DNA from: Rhizobium croatiense
Lineage (GTDB): Bacteria > Pseudomonadota > Alphaproteobacteria > Rhizobiales > Rhizobiaceae
Reading direction: 5' to 3'
DNA length: 64,000 nt
NCBI RefSeq assembly: GCF_019793465.1
Contig: NZ_JAILYJ010000002.1
Coordinates: 248,001-312,000, forward strand
Position numbers and translations under genes: made by a program. Below, in pieces: positions 17,032 to 26,145 of this stretch. The notes below the pieces were generated by a model that was not told the DNA's origin, made no database searches, and saw only the letters and a list, made by a program, of their open reading frames with translations. Position 1 is the first letter of the stretch; the number at the start of each line of letters is the position of its first letter.

Positions 17032-17829
17032 ATGAACACAAAAAGCGACGACGCGATCGTACGACTGGAAGACATACACCTTTCCTTCGGCCAGACCGAG
17101 GTGCTGAGGGGCATCGACCTGACCGTCAACAGGGGCAATGCGGTTTCCATTATCGGCCCATCCGGCTCCGGAAAGTCGACGATCCTGCGCTGCATCAACG
17201 CACTGGTGACGCCGCAGCGCGGCCGCATCACGGTCGGCGGCACCCGCGTCGACCAGTTGGCCACGGAAAGCGAGCGCATTGCGTTGCGCAAGCGCGTCGG
17301 CATCGTCTTTCAGCAATATAATCTTTTTCCGCACCTGACGGTGCTGGACAATATCGTCCTGGCTCCGACCCGCATCCTCGGTGTTGCGCGGGGCGAGGCC
17401 GAAAAACTTGCGCGCGAACTGCTCGAAAAGGTGCGGCTCTCCGAAAAAGCCGGCGCCTATCCCGGCCAGCTTTCCGGCGGCCAGCAGCAGCGCGTCGCGA
17501 TTGCCCGCGCACTGGCGATGAAGCCGGAGCTGGTGCTGTTCGACGAAGTGACCTCGGCGCTCGATCCGGAGACGGTGGGCGAAGTGCTGGGGGTGATCCG
17601 CGACCTCATCCGAGACGGCATGACCAGCATCCTGGTGACCCATGAAATGCGCTTCGCCGAGGAGATAAGCGACACAGTCGTCTTCACCGAGAACGGACGG
17701 ATCGTCGACCACGGCTCCCCTGCAGAAATATTCCATACGTTCGACAACCCCCGTATCCGCCAGTTCGTCGGCGGCCTTGCCGGCGGTCGCGGAACGGTTC
17801 GCACCGAAGCCGTCCAGGAACTGTCATGA
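17032..17829 (+). CDS. Polar amino acid ABC transporter ATP-binding protein
   Basis: A 265-residue GlnQ/HisP-type ATPase. Walker A is GPSGSGKSTILR, the Q-loop region VFQQYNLFPHLTVL, the signature LSGGQQQRVAIARAL, Walker B LVLFDEVTSALD and the switch histidine LVTHEMRFA. The order and spacing are canonical. It follows the second permease by 4 bases and overlaps the PrpD-family gene by 4 bases, tying the importer to the downstream enzymes in one operon. Confidence 0.95.
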   Translation: MNTKSDDAIVRLEDIHLSFGQTEVLRGIDLTVNRGNAVSIIGPSGSGKSTILRCINALVTPQRGRITVGGTRVDQLATESERIALRKRVGIVFQQYNLFPHLTVLDNIVLAPTRILGVARGEAEKLARELLEKVRLSEKAGAYPGQLSGGQQQRVAIARALAMKPELVLFDEVTSALDPETVGEVLGVIRDLIRDGMTSILVTHEMRFAEEISDTVVFTENGRIVDHGSPAEIFHTFDNPRIRQFVGGLAGGRGTVRTEAVQELS

Positions 17830-19184
17830 CCAGCCCGTCGGCTCCACTGACTTCGGCATTCTCCGAAGCGATCACCTCATCGGATCCGCTGAAGGATTCC
17901 GCAGCGATGGACGCTGCCCGTCTGGCGATCATCGATTTTCTCGCCTGTGCGATTGCCGGCGCCCGAGACAGGACCACCGGCCTTCTGGTCGCTGCCGTCG
18001 GAGCCGATCTGCCGGGCGCAGCGATCCTGATTGGAAGCGCGCGCCGTACCGATCCGCTGGCGGCGTCGGTCGTCAACGGTTATGCCGGCCATGTGCTCGA
18101 CTATGATGACGTGCATGCAAGCGTGCGCGGCCATCCGACAACGGTGATCATCCCGGCCCTGCTGGCGCTCGCTGCCGAGCGCGAAATTTCCGCGGAGGCG
18201 CTGGTCGCCTCCTATATCGTCGGGCTCGAAGCCATGGCGCGGCTGGGATTATCTCTCGGCTCGAAGCATTACGAGAAGGGTTTCCATGCCACTGCAACGC
18301 TCGGGACAGTGGGCGCGGCTGCCGCAATCGCCCATCTGACACGCGCCTCGGTGGACGAGACCGCTGTCGCACTCGGCCTTGCGGCAACCCAATCGTCCGG
18401 CCTGCGGCTACAGTTCGGCAAGGACGCCAAACCCTTTCATGCCGGCATGGCGGCACGATCGGGGCTCCTGTCGGCGCGATTGGCGACGGCCGGCTTTGGC
18501 GGCGCGTCCGATTTCCTCGACAATCCGGTCGGCTTCCATTCGGTCTTTGCTTTCGGCGCCGAACGCTTGTCCGCCTTGACCGAGGGCTGGGACTCACCCT
18601 GGCAGATCGTCGCGCCCGGGCTGACGCTGAAGGCCTATCCCTGCTGCACCGCCAGCCATCCGGTCGCTTCTCTCGGCATCGACCTCAACCGCGAAGGCCT
18701 GCGCGCGGACGCAATCGAGCGCATCACCTTCACCTATCCACCCGGTGCCGATGCCGCCTTGGTGGTGAGCAGGCCCACCAATGGGATCGAGGCGCGCTTC
18801 AGCCCGGAATACGTGTTCGCGGCGGCCCTAATCGACGGCGCCTTGCGGCTCGATCACTTTGACGGGCAGCCGGTCGCGCCGCGGCTGATTGCGCTCGCCA
18901 AGCGCGCCGGCCGCCGCCATGACGAGGCCGCGGCGCGCATGTCGAGCGATCCACAGACCCGCTTCGTGATCGTCGATATCGCGCTTGCCGACGGCAGTAC
19001 GATACAGCGCCGTTTCGACGGCCTGCCGGGGCTGACCGATCCGACCGAAAAATTTCGTGACGCGACCGGTCGCCATCCGGCCTTCGCCGACATCCCCTCA
19101 CTCGTCCGGACAATGAGTAGCACCGCCGACCTTCGCCAACTCCTGGCGCTGCTCAATCAAGATGCCGCCCAAAACCTCGTTTGA
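17826..19184 (+). CDS. MmgE/PrpD family protein
   Basis: A 452-residue member of the MmgE/PrpD superfamily, which includes 2-methylcitrate dehydratase, cis-aconitate decarboxylase and less defined lyases. Family features include the helical N-terminal domain, the YDDVHASVRGHPTTVIIPAL motif near residue 95, GFHATATLGTVGAAAA and a C-terminal alpha/beta domain. No methylcitrate cycle gene (prpB, prpC) is nearby, so propionate metabolism is unlikely. Coupled to the ABC importer ATPase, it probably acts on the imported compound or its oxidation product. Confidence 0.88.
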   Translation: MTSPSAPLTSAFSEAITSSDPLKDSAAMDAARLAIIDFLACAIAGARDRTTGLLVAAVGADLPGAAILIGSARRTDPLAASVVNGYAGHVLDYDDVHASVRGHPTTVIIPALLALAAEREISAEALVASYIVGLEAMARLGLSLGSKHYEKGFHATATLGTVGAAAAIAHLTRASVDETAVALGLAATQSSGLRLQFGKDAKPFHAGMAARSGLLSARLATAGFGGASDFLDNPVGFHSVFAFGAERLSALTEGWDSPWQIVAPGLTLKAYPCCTASHPVASLGIDLNREGLRADAIERITFTYPPGADAALVVSRPTNGIEARFSPEYVFAAALIDGALRLDHFDGQPVAPRLIALAKRAGRRHDEAAARMSSDPQTRFVIVDIALADGSTIQRRFDGLPGLTDPTEKFRDATGRHPAFADIPSLVRTMSSTADLRQLLALLNQDAAQNLV

Positions 19185-19198
19185 CGAAAGATTCTGCC

Positions 19199-20503
19199 AT
19201 GACCCGCAAGAGAGAAATCCATCTGGGCCTGTTCCTGCAAGGAGCCGGCCACCACGTATCCGGCTGGCGCCATCCTGACGCCGAGGCGGGCAGCGAGAAT
19301 TTCGGCTTGTTGAAGCGCGTGTCTGAGATCGCCGAGGCGGCGAAATTCGACATGGTCTTCCTGGCCGACGGATTGACCAGCGGCGTCGATGCGCATCCCT
19401 CGACGATTGCCCGTTTCGAACCGCTAACGCTGCTTTCCGCGCTGGCCGTGGTGACCGACAGGATCGGGCTGGCGGCAACGGCGTCGACGACCTACGGAGA
19501 GCCTTACCACACCGCCCGCGCCTTCGCCTCGATCGACCATCTGAGCCACGGCCGCGCCGCATGGAATATCGTCACGACCTCCTATGCCCGCACGGCAAAC
19601 AATTTCTCCAAGACCCATCCCGAGCATGACGAGCGTTATGCCGTGGCCGAGGAATTCGTCGACGTCGTGCGCGGCCTCTGGGACAGCTGGGACGACGATG
19701 CCTTCGTCAAGGACAAGCAGAGCGGCGTCTACGCCGACCCGGCCAAGCTCCGCATCCTCGACCACAAGGGCAAGTATTTCTCCGTCAAGGGACCGCTGAA
19801 CATTCCGCGCCCACCGCAGGGCCACCCGATCCTGATCCAGGCCGGCTCGTCCGGGCCGGGCCAGGATCTTGCCGCCCGCACCGCCGACGTGGTGTTCACC
19901 GCGCAGCAGAGCCTGGAAGAGGCGCAGGCTTTTTACAGAAGCCTCAAGGAGCGTGTCGCTCGTTTCGGGCGCCAGCCGGACGACGTCGCCGTCATGCCGG
20001 GCTTCCTGCCGGTGATCGGCCGCACGGCCAAGGAGGCTGCGGACAAGCTTGCAGACCTCGACAGGTGGACTGATATCAAAAGCGCCATGCCGCTTCTGGA
20101 AGAACGTATCGGCCACAGCCTTGCCGAATACGATCTCGACGGCCCCCTACCGAATCTGCCAATCTCCGACCAGTTACGCAGCCGCGCCGAACTGCTGACC
20201 GCGCTGGCAAGACGCGAAGATCTGACGATCCGGCAGCTGGCGCTGCGCGTTGCCGCCGGCCGCGGCCACCATATCGTCCTTGGCACGCCGGTCGAAATCG
20301 CCGACCGGATGCAGCAATGGTTCGACAGCCGTGCCGCCGACGGCTTCAACGTGATGCCGCCGTTTTTCCCCGGAGGCCTGGAAGACTTCGCGCAGCTGGT
20401 CGTGCCGATCCTGCAGGAACGCGGCCTGTTCCGCAGGGAATATGCCGGCTCAACTCTTCGCGAACATCTCGGCCTCACGCGGCCTGCGCCAATTTCGCCC
20501 TAA
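19199..20503 (+). CDS. LLM-class flavin-dependent monooxygenase (NtaA/SnaA/DszA type)
   Basis: A 434-residue bacterial luciferase-like monooxygenase. The N-terminus REIHLGLFLQGAGHH, the FDMVFLADGL strand, LDHLS-like SIDHLSHGRAAWNIVT and HPILIQAGSSGPGQDLAA are typical of the NtaA/SnaA/DszA subgroup, which uses FMNH2 from a separate reductase to oxidise aminopolycarboxylates, sulfur heterocycles or related molecules. No flavin reductase is encoded nearby, so one must be supplied elsewhere. ATG 19199 is preferred to TTG 19181. It is the last gene of the importer cluster. Confidence 0.9.
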   Translation: MTRKREIHLGLFLQGAGHHVSGWRHPDAEAGSENFGLLKRVSEIAEAAKFDMVFLADGLTSGVDAHPSTIARFEPLTLLSALAVVTDRIGLAATASTTYGEPYHTARAFASIDHLSHGRAAWNIVTTSYARTANNFSKTHPEHDERYAVAEEFVDVVRGLWDSWDDDAFVKDKQSGVYADPAKLRILDHKGKYFSVKGPLNIPRPPQGHPILIQAGSSGPGQDLAARTADVVFTAQQSLEEAQAFYRSLKERVARFGRQPDDVAVMPGFLPVIGRTAKEAADKLADLDRWTDIKSAMPLLEERIGHSLAEYDLDGPLPNLPISDQLRSRAELLTALARREDLTIRQLALRVAAGRGHHIVLGTPVEIADRMQQWFDSRAADGFNVMPPFFPGGLEDFAQLVVPILQERGLFRREYAGSTLREHLGLTRPAPISP

Positions 20504-20517
20504 CTCTACAAAATATT

Positions 20518-20570
20518 GGCTCCTGCACAATTCAAAATGCTACAGCGTCTTAAGACGCTAAACAGGAGCC
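20518..20570 (+). promoter_or_regulatory. Hairpin that would sequester the ribosome site of the peptidase gene
   Basis: GGCTCCTG (20518-20525) is the exact complement of CAGGAGCC (20563-20570), which contains the AGGAG Shine-Dalgarno of the next gene. Between them lies a perfect 16-base palindrome AGCGTCTTAAGACGCT (20534-20549). In RNA this makes a two-tier hairpin hiding the ribosome site. It could also act as a weak terminator of the upstream cluster, but no T-run follows. Confidence 0.55.
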
Positions 20571-20576
20571 GGCAGG

Positions 20577-22625
20577 TTGGACATGAACCTTCATCTCGAA
20601 GCGGACGAGGATCCGCGCACCCGCCAGTTCATCGACGAACACAACGCGCTGTCCGACGTGGCATTGAGGACGCCGGAATTCGCTGAGGATCGCGACGCGA
20701 TCAAGACGCTGATCGAGCGTCAGGACCGGCTGATCGTGCCGATGCGCCGCGGCAAGTGGCTGTTCGATTTCCGCCAGTCCAAGGACAATCCGCTCGGCGT
20801 CTGGCTGCGCCTGCCGGCCGATCGGCAGCCGTTGCCGGAGGCCGATTGGGAGGAGGTCTTCGATCTCGACGCCTTCTGCCTCAGTGAAGGCAAGCGCTGG
20901 ACCTGGCGCGGCGTCGTCACCTGCCCCTGGGAACCGACGCGCGTGCTGCTCACGCTTTCGGACGGCGGCTCGGACCTTGTCCGCCTGCTCGAATTCGACG
21001 CAGAGAACAAAGAGATCGTGACGGGCGGCTTCGACACGCCGGCGGCGCGATCGCATGCCAATTGGCTAAGCCGCGACGAGATCTGCTATTTCGGTTCGAT
21101 CGACCGATTTTCGGCGACCCGTTCGGGATGGCCGCGCGTCGGGCGGCGATTGAAACGCGGCCAGCGGCCGGAAGATGCCGCCATCCTCTTCGCAGCCGCC
21201 GACGAAGACGTCTATGGCTTCAATCTCGTTATCGACCCTGCCCTGTCGGGCACCTCGGCGGATGTCGGCTTGATCGACATCTTCGTCGCCGCGCACGAGA
21301 TCGGCGTCGCCAGCGCCTACCTGATATCCGATGACGGCAGGCAACGGCGCATCGACCTGCCTAAGGAGGCGGACTTTCAGTTCAACCACGATCACTGCCT
21401 CTGGCGGGCAAAGACCGACGAGCGCGTTCCGACAGGCAGCCTGGTGCTGCAGCGCTTCGATCCGAACTCTGAGACAGTTCCGCTCGGGCCGGAGCGGATC
21501 TTGTTTCAACCCGGTGAAGGCCAGTCGATCTCGCAGATGATGCTGATGCGCGAGTGGTGCGTGTTCATCGTCTCCGATCGGCTGCGCCCGCGTCTCATGG
21601 TGCTCGACCTGACGAAGCCCAATGCCGAACAGCGGGAAATCGCGCTGCCGGCGGATATGCAGACGGCTCATTTCAGGCCGCTCTATGCGGATCTGCATCT
21701 CGGCGACGACACGCTCTACATCGTCGGTCAGGGTTTCCTGCAGCCACCCACCTGCTATCGCCTGGAACTCTCCGATCGCAGCAAGCCGCCCGAGCCGGTG
21801 TTCACCGCCGTGGCGCCGAGCTATTTCGATGCGACCGGCATGTCGTCCGAGCTGCTGGAGGCGGTTTCCGAAGACGGAACGAGGGTTGCCTATCGGCTGG
21901 TCCTGCCGAGACAGTGGACCAGGGGCGCGCTGCCGGTGCTGATCTACGGCTATGGCGGCTTCGACGTTGCGCTGTCGCCGAATTATTCCGGCGTAACCGG
22001 TCGCTGGCTTGAGCAAGGCGGCGCCTATGTACAGGCTTATATCCGCGGCGGCGGTGAATTCGGGCCGGACTGGTATCGCAGCGCCAAACGGCAGGGGCGA
22101 GACCGGGCCTTTGCCGATTTCGTCGCCATTGCCCGCGATCTCGTCGCCCGCGGCTACACCGTGCCGTCGCGGATCGCCTGCCAGGGCGGCAGCAATGGCG
22201 GCCTGCTGACCGGCGTAATGCTGACGCGCTATCCGCACGATTTCGGCGCGATCTGGTGCCAGGTGCCGGTGCTCGATATGACCCGCTTCCACCTGTTTAG
22301 CGCAGGGCAGGCCTGGATGGACGAATATGGCGATCCGGAAGTCCAGGTGGATCGGGACTTCATGCTCGGTTATTCACCGCTTCACAATGTCAGGCCGGCG
22401 AGCGAGATCGCCTATCCGCCGATTTATATCGAAAGCTCCACCAATGACGATCGTGTGCACCCCTCGCATGCACGCCGCTTTGCCGCGCGGCTGGAGGAGG
22501 AAGGACACAAGCCGCTCTTCCATGAATTCGGCCTGGGCGGGCATGGCGGCGACGGCGATTCGCAAGAGCGCGCCGCCCGCGCGGCGATGGGTTACAGCTT
22601 CCTTCGCCAGACCATCATGGGGTAG
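20577..22625 (+). CDS. S9 family peptidase (prolyl oligopeptidase type)
   Basis: A 682-residue protein. Residues to about 420 form the beta-propeller-like domain; the C-terminal alpha/beta hydrolase carries the catalytic Ser in CQGGSNGGLLTGV, the Asp in SSTNDDRVHPSHARR and the His in LGGHGGDGD. No signal peptide is visible, so it is probably cytosolic and cleaves proline-containing oligopeptides. TTG 20577 is placed 8 bases from AGGAG; ATG 20583 is the alternative and would be 14 bases away. The ribosome site lies in a predicted hairpin. Confidence 0.9.
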   Translation: MDMNLHLEADEDPRTRQFIDEHNALSDVALRTPEFAEDRDAIKTLIERQDRLIVPMRRGKWLFDFRQSKDNPLGVWLRLPADRQPLPEADWEEVFDLDAFCLSEGKRWTWRGVVTCPWEPTRVLLTLSDGGSDLVRLLEFDAENKEIVTGGFDTPAARSHANWLSRDEICYFGSIDRFSATRSGWPRVGRRLKRGQRPEDAAILFAAADEDVYGFNLVIDPALSGTSADVGLIDIFVAAHEIGVASAYLISDDGRQRRIDLPKEADFQFNHDHCLWRAKTDERVPTGSLVLQRFDPNSETVPLGPERILFQPGEGQSISQMMLMREWCVFIVSDRLRPRLMVLDLTKPNAEQREIALPADMQTAHFRPLYADLHLGDDTLYIVGQGFLQPPTCYRLELSDRSKPPEPVFTAVAPSYFDATGMSSELLEAVSEDGTRVAYRLVLPRQWTRGALPVLIYGYGGFDVALSPNYSGVTGRWLEQGGAYVQAYIRGGGEFGPDWYRSAKRQGRDRAFADFVAIARDLVARGYTVPSRIACQGGSNGGLLTGVMLTRYPHDFGAIWCQVPVLDMTRFHLFSAGQAWMDEYGDPEVQVDRDFMLGYSPLHNVRPASEIAYPPIYIESSTNDDRVHPSHARRFAARLEEEGHKPLFHEFGLGGHGGDGDSQERAARAAMGYSFLRQTIMG

Positions 22626-22724
22626 GATGATGCAATAGAATGAAGCGGAGAGCTTGTCGGCGCTCCTCTTTCTGCTACAAGACGCGCAATAAATCATACT
22701 TTTCACAGGTTCGAGCGAAACACC

Positions 22725-23651
22725 ATGTCTCCCATCAATCTCGCCATCGTCGGCGTCGGCAAGATCGTCCGCGACCAGCACCTCCCCTCCATCGCCAAGA
22801 ACGCCGATTTCAAACTCGTCGCCACGGCCAGCCGCCACGGCACGGTCGAAGGCATCAACAGCTATACGACGATCGAGGCGATGCTCGACGCCGAGCCTTC
22901 GATCGACGCCGTTTCGCTCTGCATGCCGCCGCAATACCGCTACGAGGCCGCTTATAAGGCGCTCGTCGCCGGCAAGCATGTCTTCCTGGAAAAGCCGCCC
23001 GGCGCGACGCTGAGCGAAGTGGCCGATCTCGAGGCGCTTGCCGCAAAGCAGGGCGCGTCGCTCTTTGCCAGCTGGCATTCGCGCTATGCGCCGGCGGTCG
23101 AAGCCGCCAAGACGTTTCTTGCTTCGACGACGATTGAAAGCGTGCATGTGATCTGGAAAGAGGATGTCCGCCATTGGCATCCGAACCAGGAATGGATCTG
23201 GCAGGCCGGCGGTCTCGGCGTTTTCGATCCCGGCATCAATGCGCTATCGATCGTCACCCACATCCTGCCGCGACCGATCTTCATCACCGAGGCGGTGCTC
23301 GAATTTCCCGAAAACCGCGATGCGCCGATCGCCGCCGACATTCGTTTCCGCAATGCCGACGGCCTGCCGGTTCGCGCCGAATTCGACTGGCGCCAGACCG
23401 GCAAGCAGAGCTGGGACATCGTCGCCGAAACGGCAGCCGGCCAGATGGTGCTTGCCGAAGGCGGCGCCAAGCTTTCGATCAACGGGACGCTGACCTTCGC
23501 CGAACCGGAGCAGGAGTATCCCTCGCTCTACCGTCGCTTTGCTGAAATCATCAAGGCCGGCAAATCGGATGTCGATCTGGCGCCGCTGCGCCATGTCGCC
23601 GACGCCTTCATGCTCGGCAAGCGGAAATTCGTCGAAGCCTTCCACGATTGA
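22725..23651 (+). CDS. L-arabinose / D-galactose 1-dehydrogenase (Gfo/Idh/MocA family)
   Basis: A 308-residue NAD(P)-dependent oxidoreductase. The Rossmann start is NLAIVGVGKIVRDQHLPSIA, the family lysine is in HVFLEKPPGATL (about residue 91), and WKEDVRHWHPNQEWIWQAGG plus GVFDPGINALSIVT match what I recall of Azospirillum L-arabinose 1-dehydrogenase very closely. The enzyme oxidises the sugar to its lactone, the first step of the non-phosphorylating pathway. The rest of that pathway is not in the window. It ends about 45 bases before a mobile-type repeat. Confidence 0.88.
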   Translation: MSPINLAIVGVGKIVRDQHLPSIAKNADFKLVATASRHGTVEGINSYTTIEAMLDAEPSIDAVSLCMPPQYRYEAAYKALVAGKHVFLEKPPGATLSEVADLEALAAKQGASLFASWHSRYAPAVEAAKTFLASTTIESVHVIWKEDVRHWHPNQEWIWQAGGLGVFDPGINALSIVTHILPRPIFITEAVLEFPENRDAPIAADIRFRNADGLPVRAEFDWRQTGKQSWDIVAETAAGQMVLAEGGAKLSINGTLTFAEPEQEYPSLYRRFAEIIKAGKSDVDLAPLRHVADAFMLGKRKFVEAFHD

Positions 23652-23695
23652 GCCACTTCGCGATCCTTGCCTGTCAGCCCGACGGCAAGGACCAT

Positions 23696-24054
23696 CCTAG
23701 AGCCTTTCCTGGTTAGATTGAATCATTCTGTTGGCTCAAACGGAGTCGGATGGTCGACCGGCCGGCGCGCGTCGTAGCCCAGCTCTACGGCCAAGCCGGC
23801 CGGTCGATCAGCCGGCCCGTTTCAGCCAACCCTCCCGCAGATTTGCCTGGCAAATCTGCAAGACTCAAAAGCGCCGGACGCACTTATCGCTTCGTCATAG
23901 CGAAGCGGTGCGGCCGGTGGGCCGGGCATCTCTAGCCAGGATCAGAGGCGATCGGCTCGGACGTACCAAGGGATATGCCCGTCGCCAATCGCCTCTGCCC
24001 TGACGAAAACCTGCTCCGGCAGAATGCTTCAATCTAACCAGGAAAGGCTCTAGG
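23696..24054. mobile_element. 359-bp element with 35-bp terminal inverted repeats (MITE- or RIME-like)
   Basis: The left end 23696-23730 and right end 24020-24054 are inverted copies with a single mismatch in 35 bases (T at 23723 against G in the complement). Inside are further perfect stems: 13 bp (23754-23766 with 23795-23807), 9 bp (23838-23846 with 23851-23859), 7 bp (23888-23894 with 23901-23907) and 10 bp (23943-23952 with 23988-23997). Short open frames across it do not look like genes and there is no transposase. It fills the gap between convergent genes. Confidence 0.8.
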
Positions 24055-24061
24055 GGCCTAG

Positions 24062-24511
24062 TCAGGCCTTCTTCTCCCACCGTCCTTCCGGCGTCTGCTG
24101 CCAATAGGTGAGGTTATGCCCCTCGCCTTTCAGCCTCTTCCATTGCGCGCGCGCCGCTTCCAGTTGCTCCTGATCGTGACCGTCGAACATGAAGACGATG
24201 CGCTCGTAAAGGTCTGCCGGCGGCGGCTCGGCGCCGTCGACGATGAAACGCACCGTCGCCGCATTGGCGTTGTCCGACGTGATCGTCAAAAGCACCGGCT
24301 GGTTCTCGGCGAAATCGGCCTCGTCGGTGCCGTGCGGCAGGAAGCTCTCTTCGCGGAACGTCCAAAGATGCGCATCGAGCGCATCGCGCCGCGCCGGCTC
24401 ACGCGTCTGAACGGCGACGCGCCAGCCGCGCTCGACGCTTTTGTCGATGAGCGGCGGAAGCGCGTCTTCCAGCCTGGTTTCGGTCAGATGGTAGAAGAGA
24501 ATGTCGGTCAT
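24062..24511 (-). CDS. holC: DNA polymerase III chi subunit
   Basis: A 149-residue protein of the HolC family, part of the clamp-loader complex that contacts SSB. The N-terminus ILFYHLTETRLEDALPPLI, the RVAVQTREPARRDALDAHLW segment and FLPHG followed by the hydrophobic PVLLTI strand are typical. It overlaps the stop of pepA by 1 base and is translated after it, an arrangement (pepA-holC) conserved in many proteobacteria. Confidence 0.93.
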   Translation of the reverse strand: MTDILFYHLTETRLEDALPPLIDKSVERGWRVAVQTREPARRDALDAHLWTFREESFLPHGTDEADFAENQPVLLTITSDNANAATVRFIVDGAEPPPADLYERIVFMFDGHDQEQLEAARAQWKRLKGEGHNLTYWQQTPEGRWEKKA

Positions 24512-26001
24512 CAGGCTTCATAATGGGCGCGAACGAGCTCGTCGAGCAGGCGCACGCCGAAGCCCGATCCCCAGGACTGGTTGATCTCATCCTGCGGCGA
24601 GCCCATCGCCGTGCCGGCGATATCGAGATGCGCCCAGGGTGTCTCCTGCACGAAACGCTTGAGGAAATGTGCCGCGGTGATCGAGCCGGCCTGGCGGCCG
24701 CCGGTGTTCTTCATGTCGGCGAACTTGCTGTCGATCAGCTTGTCGTAATCCTTGCCGAGCGGCATGCGCCAGAGTTTCTCATTGGTCGAAAGGCCGGCCG
24801 CCGTCAGCTGGCCGGAAAGCTCATCGTCATTGGAGAACAGACCGGCATGCACATTGCCGAGCGCCACGACGATTGCGCCGGTCAGGGTGGCGAGATTGAT
24901 CATGAACTGCGGCTTGAAGCGATCATTGCAATACCAGAGCGCGTCGCAGAGCACGAGGCGGCCCTCGGCATCGGTATTGATCACCTCGATCGTCTGGCCG
25001 GACATGGAGGTGACGATATCGCCGGGACGCTGGGCGTTGCCATCAGGCATGTTCTCGACCAGGCCGATGATGCCGACGGCGTTGACGGCGGCCTTGCGGG
25101 AGGCGAGCACATGCATCAGGCCGGTCACGGCGGCGGCGCCGCCCATATCCCCCTTCATGTCCTCCATGCCGGCGGCCGGCTTGATGGAAATGCCGCCGGT
25201 GTCGAAGACGACGCCCTTGCCGATGAAGGCGATCGGACGATCCTTGGATTTGCCGCCTTTCCACTGCATGATCGCGAGACGCGGCGGGCGCACGGAACCC
25301 TGGGCGACGCCGAGCAAGGCGCCCATGCCGAGACGGCGCATTTCCTTCTCGGTCAGGATTTCCACGTCGACGCCGAGTTTTTCCAGTTCCTTTGCCCTGG
25401 CGGCGAATTCGACTGGGCCAAGTGCATTCGGCGGCTCGTTGACAAGGTCACGGGCAAGATTGACGCCGCCTGCGATCGCTTCGGAATCGGAAAATGCCTT
25501 CTTGGCGCCGGTCGCATCGGCGGTGACGATCGTCACCTTGACGGATTTCGCCGGCTTCTCCTCGTCGTCATTCTTCTTTGTCTTATAGGCGTCGAAGCTG
25601 TAGCCCCGCAGCAGCATGCCGAGCGCAAAATCGGCGGCCGCGCGCGCGTCCGTCGTCAGGCCGGGGACGTCGATGAAGATGGCAGCCTTGTCGGTATTCT
25701 TGATTTTCGATGCCGCAGCACCGCCGGCCTTCAGCCAGTCATGGGCGGTGAGTTCGGCGGCCTTGCCAAGCCCGAGGACGACGATGCGTTCGACCGGCGC
25801 ACCTTCCGGGGCGACGATATCGAGCGCGGCCATGGATTTTCCGGAGAATCGCGCGATCTTCGCAGCCTTGGCGATCACGCCTGCCGGATCGGCCGTTTCA
25901 GCGCCTGCGGCGCCGTCGGCCTCCGCAGTCTTCAACAGGATCGCCAGCCCGCCATGGAGCTTCGCCGACTTCGAGAATGAAATTTCAAACTTTGCTGACA
26001 T
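24511..26001 (-). CDS. pepA: Leucyl aminopeptidase (M17 family)
   Basis: A 496-residue cytosolic two-zinc aminopeptidase that releases N-terminal residues. The C-terminal catalytic domain shows [19 protein letters not shown] and the signature [14 protein letters not shown], with metal ligands Lys, Asp and Glu in place. The N-terminal domain is macro-like and variable. ATG 26001 gives the family length and has GGAGAAG just upstream; an in-frame start 27 codons earlier is not used. Some PepA proteins also bind DNA; nothing here addresses that. Confidence 0.95.
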   Translation of the reverse strand: MSAKFEISFSKSAKLHGGLAILLKTAEADGAAGAETADPAGVIAKAAKIARFSGKSMAALDIVAPEGAPVERIVVLGLGKAAELTAHDWLKAGGAAASKIKNTDKAAIFIDVPGLTTDARAAADFALGMLLRGYSFDAYKTKKNDDEEKPAKSVKVTIVTADATGAKKAFSDSEAIAGGVNLARDLVNEPPNALGPVEFAARAKELEKLGVDVEILTEKEMRRLGMGALLGVAQGSVRPPRLAIMQWKGGKSKDRPIAFIGKGVVFDTGGISIKPAAGMEDMKGDMGGAAAVTGLMHVLASRKAAVNAVGIIGLVENMPDGNAQRPGDIVTSMSGQTIEVINTDAEGRLVLCDALWYCNDRFKPQFMINLATLTGAIVVALGNVHAGLFSNDDELSGQLTAAGLSTNEKLWRMPLGKDYDKLIDSKFADMKNTGGRQAGSITAAHFLKRFVQETPWAHLDIAGTAMGSPQDEINQSWGSGFGVRLLDELVRAHYEA

Positions 26002-26145
26002 GTCTTCTCCGCTGGGATTCTCTGAAATCCGTCCCTGGCGGATAATTTCGCGTTTGTCGGGTCTGTCAATGGCTTGCGACACTTGTTATGGTCGCCCGCG
26101 GCCGTCCAGGCCCACATGTTTTCGTCAGTTTCGTAGATATTCGCG

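Noticed and set aside
17826-19184. PrpD-family gene as 2-methylcitrate dehydratase
   Set aside because: No prpB or prpC is present, and it is coupled to an amino-acid-type importer instead.
23731-24003. Short open frames inside the 359-bp element
   Set aside because: They run through several hairpin arms, are rich in Arg and Ser, and resemble no transposase or known protein.
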